Part shown: positions 56,265 through 64,000 of the stretch, in pieces | Layout: each line of letters begins with the position of its first letter | How positions within the stretch are numbered: position 1 is the first letter of the stretch | Source: Sphingomonas sediminicola | Lineage (GTDB): Bacteria; Pseudomonadota; Alphaproteobacteria; Sphingomonadales; Sphingomonadaceae | Assembly: GCF_014489515.1 (NCBI RefSeq) | Contig: NZ_CP060782.1 | Location: forward strand, 620,001-684,000 | Direction of reading: 5' to 3' | Length of the DNA stretch: 64,000 nt | The notes under the pieces: model-generated | Databases searched by the model: none | What the model was told of the DNA's origin: nothing | The model's input: only the letters and a program-made list of their open reading frames with translations | Translations under genes and position numbers: made by a program

Positions 56265-57601
56265 TTACCGGGCGTGAAGCACGCCCGCGTTCAGCAGGAC
56301 GAGGTAGAGAGGTCGGGGAAGGCCACGGGCGGCGAAGCGTTGCTGGACAATCCAGCCGATCGCGATGACCGCCGCGATGGCGATCGGAACGGCGATGGGC
56401 ATCTGGTGCGATGCAGGCCCCTCCAGGCGGCTATCAAGTGTCTCCGCTACCAGCAGGCTCATTCCGAGCAGAGGGACCACCAAGGCGATCGCCACCCATC
56501 GCGTTTTGCCGGCGGCTAAAATCGCCACGGCGAGCGTCATCAGTGCAAGGAACATGCCCACGAGGCTGACCTGCTCGAGCGGGGTAACGAGATACATCAC
56601 CGTAGCGGCGGCCGAGGCGCCGAGCAGCACGAGCACTGCGGTTCTGGCACTGAACTCAGCGCGGTCGCGCCGCACAGGCAGGCCGATCGTGGAACCCGCG
56701 TTGAGGAAGAGCCACGATTTGAACAAAGCGTGGCCGATAATGTGCCAGAGCGCCGCGCCGTATGCGCCGAGGCCGCAAGAGAGCACCAGGAAGCCCATTT
56801 GCGCGACGGTCGATCCGGCAAGCACTCCCTTCACGTCGGCTCGGACGAGCATGATGCCCGTCCCGTAAATGGCCGCGAGCAGTCCGGCTGCGATTGCGGC
56901 GAACTGAGCGATCGGCGTCGCCTGAAGCACGTCACCAAAGCGAATAAGCAGGAAGCCGCCAGCGTTGACGAACCCGCCGTGCATGAGTGCGGAAACCGGC
57001 GTTGGAGCCGACATCGAACCAAGCAGCCATCCGGAGAACGGGGGCAGAGCCGAGCGCGCCATGGCGGCAATCAGGATCAGCAGGCTCGCGGTTATGGCGA
57101 TTTGCGGGTTGCCCCCGCCGCTGCTGCAGCCACGCCCAGCTCAAGCGAACCGGAATTCCAGTAAAGCAGCGCGAGTGCCCCAAGGAGCGCGACGTTCGAA
57201 ACAGCGAATGCAACATTACATCTACGACGCGCCTGCATCGCTTCACTGCAGCCCGCGACATGCCCCACGAGATTGGCGAGAACGGCACCGCTGACCAACC
57301 AGGCTAATGCGAACGCGATGATGTTCGGTGCCCAGGCGAGCACAAGCAACGTTGCTACGAAGCATGCCACGAGAAGCGCGTAGCGGGATTGATGGGCGTC
57401 AGCTCTCATGTGTCGCTCTGAGAACTGCAGAACCACCGTGCTGATGAACAGCGTCAGCGCAGACATCGAGAGTGCAAGGATGTCGACGGCCTGGCCCGCC
57501 GCAGCCACGCCGGCGAAGGCGAATGAGCCCAGGATCAGAGCGGCAAAGCTGACTCGCGATGCGACCGTCAGCCAATCGATGCGGGTGATGAACTGGATCA
57601 T
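56265..57601 (-). CDS. dabB: DabB-type NuoL-like proton channel subunit (one frameshift)
   Basis: A membrane protein of about 445 residues of the NADH-quinone-oxidoreductase L / proton antiporter family that partners DabA. It has around 12-13 helices. Conserved stretches are MARSALPPFSGWLLGSMSAP, TPVSALMHGGFVNAGGFLLI, VKGVLAGSTVAQMGFLVLSC and LWHIIGHALFKSWLFLNAGS, with the Lys and His residues used for proton transfer. One extra base at 57112-57116 restores AAAAGGNPQIAITASLLILI. It is the first gene of the dabB-dabA-cysD operon and is divergent from a LysR regulator. Confidence 0.87.
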
Positions 57602-57672
57602 GCGACAGCAGGTCGCTCAGAAGTTACAATTGAACAAACGAGTTATTGCAATGCCAATGATTGATGACGTAA
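57602..57672. promoter_or_regulatory. Divergent intergenic region between dabB and lysR
   Basis: A 71-base A/T-rich gap holding both promoters. It contains ATTGCAATGCCAAT, whose ATTG/CAAT ends resemble a short LysR-type half-site pair. The LysR gene's position suggests it binds here, but the site is not proven. Confidence 0.4.
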
Positions 57673-58549
57673 ATGATGCTGATGCTCGCGAGGAACTTGG
57701 ATCTCGATCTCCTGCGCTGTTTCAGTATCATCGTTGAGGAGGGGGATTTACGCGCGCTGGCGTTCGGCTAGGGCGGACACAATCGACTATTAGCCTCCAA
57801 GTGAAGCGCCTCGAGGAACAGGTTGGACGAACCCTGTTCGAGCGAAGCCCAAGGTTGCTGAAGTTGACGCCTGACGGCGAGCGGCTGCTCGGTCCTGCCC
57901 GCGAGCTTCTCCGGCTTCATGACCAGACGATTGCCAATCTTCTCGAGCCGGAAGTTGCCGGAACCGTCACGCTGGGCGTTCCAGAGGATTTTGCCACCGC
58001 ACATTTGCCCAACGTCCTCCAGCAATTCGCCGAAGCGCATCCTTTGATCGAGCTCGAGGTGACTTGCGACCTTACCCTGAACCTCCTCGACCGGTTCAAA
58101 GGGGCGGCTTCGATCTCGTTCTCGTGAAGCGCGAACCCGCTGCGCCGATCGAAGGCGTGCGCGTGTGGCGCGAAGCGCTCCTGTGGGTGGCCAGGGAAGG
58201 CTACCGCGTCCGTGACGGAGAGGTGATCCCATTGGTCGTCTCGCCCGAGCCGTGCGTATATCGCAAACGCGCGACCATGGCGCTGGATGCGGTCGGGCGG
58301 CCTTGGCGGATTGCCTACACATCCACCAGTCTCGGAGGTGCTCAGGCCGCGGTCAAAGCAGGGTTGGGCGTGACGGTATTACCGAGGGAGATGATCCCAA
58401 AGTCGTTGATTGCCGTGCCGGCCGACGCGGGCCTGCCGGAGCTCTATGAAACGGAAGTTGCCCTACTCAATCGGCCGAACATCTCATCGCCCGCGCGTAG
58501 GCTAGCGGAGCATATTCAGGACGCCTTAGAACGCGAGCGTCGCCAGTAG
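57673..58549 (+). CDS. LysR-family transcriptional regulator (two frameshifts)
   Basis: A LysR-type regulator of about 292 residues. Corrected, the N-terminal winged helix reads LDLDLLRCFSIIVEEGGFTR followed by LGRTQSTISLQVKRLEEQVG and LFERSPRLLKLTPDGERLL. The effector domain includes VTLGVPEDFATAHLPNVLQQ and RIAYTSTSLGGAQAAVKAGL. Breaks at 57741-57745 and 58101-58104 are G runs, each repaired by one G. It is divergent from the dabB-dabA-cysD operon and is the obvious candidate regulator, by analogy with CbbR-like control of carbon-uptake genes; the inducer is unknown. Start choice among ATGs at 57673, 57676 and 57682 is open. Confidence 0.85.
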
Positions 58550-58626
58550 CGCTCAAGGCCGAACGGGAGAAAGAATGCCTGACAGTGGATTGCCAGTCCG
58601 AAAATGTATGAGACGAGGCGGGCAGT

Positions 58627-58679
58627 TTATGTCTGTTTTGGGTCGAAAGCGGACGTCCCTTTCGGGTGGAAAGCCGCCA
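58627..58679. repeat. Palindromic repeat family, copy 7 with an adjacent partial copy
   Basis: TTATGTCTGTTTTGGGTCGA followed by AAGCGGACGTCC, then a second core TTTCGGGTGGAAAGCCGCCA at 58660-58679. Lies between convergent genes. Confidence 0.7.
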
Positions 58680-58698
58680 CTAACTCCTTATGCAGCGA

Positions 58699-59703
58699 CT
58701 AACGTGCGCGGATCGTGCATCGAATGCCGTCGGCCTCGTACTCCAACTCAGCGCCCATTGCGGCGCGCTTCAAAAGCCGCGAGCCGAAACCACTCGTGGT
58801 CGGACGTGTAACGGGTGGGCCATCATGCTCCTTCCACTCGATCACAAGTGTGCCGTCATTTGTGGTCCAAGTCACAGCGACGCGTCCCTTGGGGTCGCTC
58901 AACGCCCCATATTTGACCGCATTGGTGGCGAGTTCGTGCAATGCGATTGTCAGTGACACCACATCCTGGCTTCCCAATGAGCGCGCGGGTCCGGAAAGAC
59001 AGAATGGATCTTGTTGACCTCTGAATGGCTGAACAGCAGCCTCAACTACCTCCCTAACATCGGCGGATGGGCGCGCCACGTGACTGTTCAGAAGTTTGTT
59101 GGCTGCTGCGAGCGCGTGCAGCCGACCAGCGAATTTGAGGAACTCTGGGGTTTCGCTCCCAAAACTCTGAAGCGCCATTGACTGCACAATCGAGAGCGAG
59201 TTCTTGAGTCGATGCGACAGTTCTGAGGCAAACAGCTGCTGATTTTCGGCTCGCTCCTTCGCATGAGCTAGCTCCACGACTAATCTGCGCTGTTCACTGC
59301 GCCGATACAGTTCCGTCGTGCCGAGAATGACGGAAGTAACCATGAAGTAGCCCGTCATTGCGATGATGTCGTCTGGCGCAAGTGTCCGCGTTTCCGGCCA
59401 AAGGATGAAGCGCCACGCCAGGGCACCGCCGACGACCATCGTCGTAAAACCTGCCCAGAGGCCCGCTGCCATCGTCACGACGCAAACGCCGATGACAACC
59501 GAGAAGGTCGGCAGCAGGTCAGGCTCAAACGGAAGCAGCCATCGGATACCCACTGCTACTGCGCCTACTACGCCACCGATGATGAACTGGCGAAATAGCG
59601 GTGTCTTAGCGGCCGTTAGGGAGTGCGGAGGGCCTAGCCCTACAGGCGAGCTTTCGCTCGAGCCTGCACCACCAGAAAACTCTGCCCAACGGTTCATTGC
59701 CAC
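58699..59703 (-). CDS. HWE-type membrane sensor histidine kinase
   Basis: A 334-residue kinase with three to four N-terminal transmembrane helices of the DUF4118 type (residues about 38-125). The H-box is SELSHRLKNSLSIVQSMALQ with phospho-acceptor His164. The HWE family marks are His256 in LHELATNAVKYGALSDPKG and Trp290/Glu292 in VIEWKEHDGPPV, followed by TSGFGSRLLKRA. In alphaproteobacteria such kinases often feed the general stress response or light sensing. No response regulator or PAS/LOV sensory domain is present here, so the signal is unknown. Confidence 0.87.
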   Translation of the reverse strand: MAMNRWAEFSGGAGSSESSPVGLGPPHSLTAAKTPLFRQFIIGGVVGAVAVGIRWLLPFEPDLLPTFSVVIGVCVVTMAAGLWAGFTTMVVGGALAWRFILWPETRTLAPDDIIAMTGYFMVTSVILGTTELYRRSEQRRLVVELAHAKERAENQQLFASELSHRLKNSLSIVQSMALQSFGSETPEFLKFAGRLHALAAANKLLNSHVARPSADVREVVEAAVQPFRGQQDPFCLSGPARSLGSQDVVSLTIALHELATNAVKYGALSDPKGRVAVTWTTNDGTLVIEWKEHDGPPVTRPTTSGFGSRLLKRAAMGAELEYEADGIRCTIRAR

Positions 59704-59805
59704 CCCGCACCATGCCAGCGACGCAGAACAGGCGACTCAACCCTCAGGAACTAGCGTATAAGTGTGAGCGATACGGCTGCGCAACAAAGCTGGGATCGAT
59801 TTTGC

Positions 59806-59836
59806 TAATGGCAGAAATGGGTCGAAAGCTGGCGCT
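59806..59836. repeat. Palindromic repeat family, copy 8 (degenerate), last copy seen
   Basis: AATGGCAGAAATGGGTCGAA followed by AGCTGGCGCT. It touches the 3' end of rppH and marks the right boundary of the repeat-rich block. Confidence 0.6.
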
Positions 59837-60306
59837 AGAGATAGTCCGCGAAATGTTGCAGAATGCGCCGGTACAGGTCGCGTTTGAACGGCACGATCAG
59901 GTCGGGGAGGTGGTCCGGGTCGATCCATTTCCAGTCGCGGAATTCGGGATGCTCGGTGGCGATGTTCACGTCGCTGTCTTCCCCAAGGAAGCGCGCGAGG
60001 TACCAGTCCTGTAGCTGGCCCTTCCACTTGCCGCCCCAAAGCTTGTCGCGAAGCTCTTCGGGGAGATCGTAGCGGAGCCGGTCGGGATGCGCGCTCAGCC
60101 GCTCGACAAGGCGGGCGGGATCCCAGTTTCCTCTTCGAGCTCGCGTAGCGCGGTCGCCCAGGGCTCTTCGCCCTTGTCGATGCCGCCCTGGGGCATCTGC
60201 CAGGCATCGTCCGTATTATCGATCCGCGCCCCGACAAAGACTTTCCCTTCGCTATTGAGCAGCATCACGCCGACCCGCGGCGGTAGAGATGATCGTCGTC
60301 GGCCAT
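59835..60306 (-). CDS. rppH: RNA pyrophosphohydrolase (Nudix; two frameshifts)
   Basis: A Nudix hydrolase of about 157 residues that removes pyrophosphate from the 5' end of mRNA and starts its decay. The Nudix box is intact: [20 protein letters not shown] followed by [23 protein letters not shown] and [12 protein letters not shown] precede it, and the C-terminal [20 protein letters not shown] is typical of RppH. Breaks lie near 60280-60284 and at 60117-60119; adding one C to each on the coding strand gives [11 protein letters not shown] and [20 protein letters not shown]. It is divergent from korA. Confidence 0.88.
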
Positions 60307-60404
60307 GAACCCGCCTTAGCGCGAGCATTAGAAGTGGCGAAAGAGGCGTCAGAGTCTTAAAGAGGCGCGCAGAAGAAACTCTCAGCGTTTGTAAGGACTC
60401 GCAC

Positions 60405-62276
<1,872 letters not shown>

Positions 62277-62280
<4 letters not shown>

Positions 62281-62357
62281 AACCGATCAATCCCTGGCCG
62301 ATGATCATCATGCTGATCCTCGTCTGCGTCTTGATCTACTGGGTACTGTACCGATGA
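62277..62357 (+). CDS. 26-residue membrane microprotein between korA and korB
   Basis: A complete short frame beginning MKPINPWPMIIMLILVCVLI and ending YWVLYR. It overlaps the korA stop by 4 bases (ATGA, 62277-62280) and the korB start by 4 bases (ATGA, 62354-62357), so all three are translationally coupled. The sequence is one strongly hydrophobic helix with a Pro/Trp-rich head and a terminal Arg, a typical single-span inner-membrane microprotein. No family is recognised. It could tether the oxidoreductase to the membrane. Confidence 0.72.
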
Positions 62358-63364
62358 ACGAACTGACCAAAGTCACCACCGCCAAGGACTGGGCGAGCGA
62401 CCAGGAGGTCCGCTGGTGCCCGGGCTGCGGCGACTATGCCGTTCTGAAGGCCGTGCAGCGGACGATGCCGGACCTTGGCGTCGCGCGCGAGAAGACGGTG
62501 TTCGTCAGCGGCATCGGCTGCTCCAGCCGCTTCCCCTACTACATGGCAAGCTACGGCTTCCACACGATCCACGGTCGCGCTCCGGCCTTCGCGACGGGGA
62601 TCAAGCTCGCCAATCCGGAGCTCGACGTGTGGGTCATCACCGGTGACGGCGATGCCCTGTCGATCGGCGGCAATCACACGATGCATGTGCTTCGCCGCAA
62701 CCTCGACTGCCAGATCCTGCTGTTCAACAACGAAATCTACGGTCTGACCAAGGGTCAATATTCGCCGACCAGCCGCGTCGGCACGCGCTCGCCCTCGACG
62801 CCGTTCGGATCAGTCGATCGGCCGGTGACGCCCTGCATGTTTGCGCTCGGTTCGGGTGCGCGGTTCATCGCTCGCGGGATCGATGTTCATAAGAGCCTGC
62901 CGGACGTGCTGAAGGCGGCTCACGCGCACAAGGGCGCGAGCTTCGTCGAAATCTACCAGAACTGCGTCGTCTACAACGACGACGTCTTCGCCAGCTTCAC
63001 CGAGCGCAGCGTCGCGCAGGAGAAGCAGCTCTGGCTGCAGCCCGGCGAGAAGATGCTGTTCGCCAACGGCGAAAAGGGCCTCGCGCTCGACTGCGACCGG
63101 CTGTGCCTGAAGATCGTCGATGGCAGCGATCCATCGGTCATCGTCCATGATCCGAAGAACAAGGGCATTGCGGCGATGTTGATCGAAATGCCGCAGGGCT
63201 TCCCGGTTGCGCTCGGCGTCATCTACGAAGACCCCGCTCCGACCTTCGAAAGCGCGGTAATCGAGCAGAACGCCGCCGCCGCATCGGGCAAGAAGGCCGA
63301 TCTTCAGGCCTTGGTCTCGAAGGGCCAGACCTGGCAGGTCGAGAAAGAGCCGCACAAGCTCTGA
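62354..63364 (+). CDS. korB: 2-oxoacid:ferredoxin oxidoreductase subunit beta
   Basis: A 336-residue beta subunit that binds thiamine pyrophosphate and the iron-sulfur cluster. Landmarks: VRWCPGCGDYAVLKAVQRTM with CPGCG, VFVSGIGCSSRFPYYMASYG, the TPP/magnesium motif VWVITGDGDALSIGGNH, and LLFNNEIYGLTKGQYSPTSR. With KorA it forms the 2-oxoglutarate (or related 2-oxoacid) ferredoxin oxidoreductase found in many aerobes. The frame is intact. It begins within the last codon of the upstream microprotein. Confidence 0.93.
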   Translation: MNELTKVTTAKDWASDQEVRWCPGCGDYAVLKAVQRTMPDLGVAREKTVFVSGIGCSSRFPYYMASYGFHTIHGRAPAFATGIKLANPELDVWVITGDGDALSIGGNHTMHVLRRNLDCQILLFNNEIYGLTKGQYSPTSRVGTRSPSTPFGSVDRPVTPCMFALGSGARFIARGIDVHKSLPDVLKAAHAHKGASFVEIYQNCVVYNDDVFASFTERSVAQEKQLWLQPGEKMLFANGEKGLALDCDRLCLKIVDGSDPSVIVHDPKNKGIAAMLIEMPQGFPVALGVIYEDPAPTFESAVIEQNAAAASGKKADLQALVSKGQTWQVEKEPHKL

Positions 63365-63378
63365 CCCGCTAGCCCAGC

Positions 63379-64000
63379 TTGGACAATCTCACCCACTCGA
63401 TGGCCGGCTGGGCGCTGGGCCAGGCCGGTCTCAAGACGAAGACGCGCAAGGGCCTCGCCGCGCTGATCCTCGGCGCGAACATGCCGGACATCGATGTCTT
63501 CTTCGGCAATGCTCCGTGGGACCCGCTGGCGATCCACCGCGGCTTCACGCACGGAATCATCGGCGGAGTGCTGGTCATGCCGCCGATCCTCGCGGGATTG
63601 CTGTGGCTGCTCGACCGCTGGCAGGTCGGCCGCGGCAAGGGCTTCAAAAGCGGGCTGACGATGCACTTCGGCTGGCTGCTCGCATTGTCTTACATCGGCG
63701 CCGCCACGCATCCATTGCTCGACATGCTGACGACCTATTCGGTTCAGCTGCTCTCGCCTTTCTCGAATCGTTGGTACCACGCCGACGGCCTGTTCATCAT
63801 CGACGTCTGGGTCTGGCTCGCGCTCGCGCTCGGCATCGGAATTTCCAAGGTGAAGGAGAAGAAAGGCCGTCCGTGGACGCGGCCGGCGCGGATCGCTGTT
63901 GCGTTCGTGCTATCCTATGTCGGTGTGAACCTCGTCATCACGGACAGGGCCAATGCCTCGGTCCGGGAATGGGCCGGGAGCCGCCCGGTCGAAGCGATCT
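63379..64000 (+). CDS. YdjM/DUF457-type membrane-bound metal-dependent hydrolase (partial)
   Basis: A gene with a TTG start at 63379 that remains open to the right edge (207 codons visible). It begins LDNLTHSMAGWALGQAGLKT and includes ILGANMPDIDVFFGN, IHRGFTHGIIGGVLVMPPIL, ATHPLLDMLTTYSVQLLSPF and WYHADGLFIIDVWVWLALAL, the histidine- and aspartate-rich, multi-helix pattern of LexA-regulated YdjM-like inner-membrane hydrolases. The His and Asp residues lie where these proteins bind metal. It starts 14 bases after korB. The substrate is unknown. Confidence 0.82.
   Translation, partial: MDNLTHSMAGWALGQAGLKTKTRKGLAALILGANMPDIDVFFGNAPWDPLAIHRGFTHGIIGGVLVMPPILAGLLWLLDRWQVGRGKGFKSGLTMHFGWLLALSYIGAATHPLLDMLTTYSVQLLSPFSNRWYHADGLFIIDVWVWLALALGIGISKVKEKKGRPWTRPARIAVAFVLSYVGVNLVITDRANASVREWAGSRPVEAI

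Noticed and set aside
44450-59836. CRISPR array
   Set aside because: The repeated elements are irregularly spaced over 15 kb, palindromic and not separated by uniform spacers; no cas genes are present.

Overview
The window looks like a chromosomal segment from a high-GC alphaproteobacterium, most likely a member of the Sphingomonadaceae. The inference rests on family content and gene order: pcm beside tolC, popZ just upstream of valS, an arginine-succinyltransferase block with an M20 hydrolase, a large TonB-dependent receptor, a TetR-controlled RND pump, and ppk-ppx. There is no rRNA operon, CRISPR array, transposase, integrase or phage module that I can see.

Reading guide on frameshifts. 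About 24 otherwise convincing genes are interrupted by single-base frameshifts. In nearly every case, adding one G or C to a short G/C run restores the family's expected sequence, and one case (dabA) needs one base removed. I read these as consensus or sequencing errors rather than pseudogenes, so each such gene is given as one CDS over its full span, with the break positions stated.

Layout. 0-1.8 kb (minus): N-formylglutamate amidohydrolase and a partial QEGLA/DUF1704-type protein. 2-4 kb: Tat-exported PhoD-like phosphatase. 4-8.5 kb (minus): M15-type peptidase, 2-oxoglutarate/Fe(II) oxygenase, and a compact purine-salvage operon (adenosine-kinase-like, LOG, NupC). 8.6-12.2 kb: queuosine-precursor transporter and a TonB-dependent receptor ending in a strong terminator. 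12.3-19.5 kb: TetR regulator, operators, a structured leader, then small protein, adaptor, RND pump and outer-membrane factor. 19.5-24.4 kb: tRNA-Cys, pcm, tolC, popZ, S9 peptidase. 24.4-33.3 kb: valS, MATE pump, lipid kinase, hemB, PLP decarboxylase, GNAT, lipoprotein, tRNA-Arg. 33.4-36.5 kb: DUF2231 protein, sorbosone-dehydrogenase-like lipoprotein and several small unknown proteins. 36.6-43.7 kb (minus): astB, astA, M20 hydrolase, ppx, ppk.

44.2-59.8 kb is an accessory block with a different character. It is peppered with a short palindromic repeat family that I do not see elsewhere in the window. It carries an SUMF1-type protein, DUF1003 protein, an AcvB/VirJ-like and MprF/LpiA-like pair (aminoacyl-phosphatidylglycerol metabolism), unknown secreted proteins, a SOUL protein, a dabB-dabA-cysD operon (DAB inorganic-carbon uptake coupled to an orphan sulfate adenylyltransferase small subunit) with a divergent LysR regulator, and an HWE-type histidine kinase.

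59.8-64 kb returns to core genes: rppH, then korA and korB of a 2-oxoacid:ferredoxin oxidoreductase with a 26-residue membrane microprotein overlapping both genes, and a partial YdjM-type membrane hydrolase at the right edge. The strongest candidates for something undescribed are that microprotein, the dabBA-cysD coupling, the repeat family, and the three-site TetR operator arrangement.
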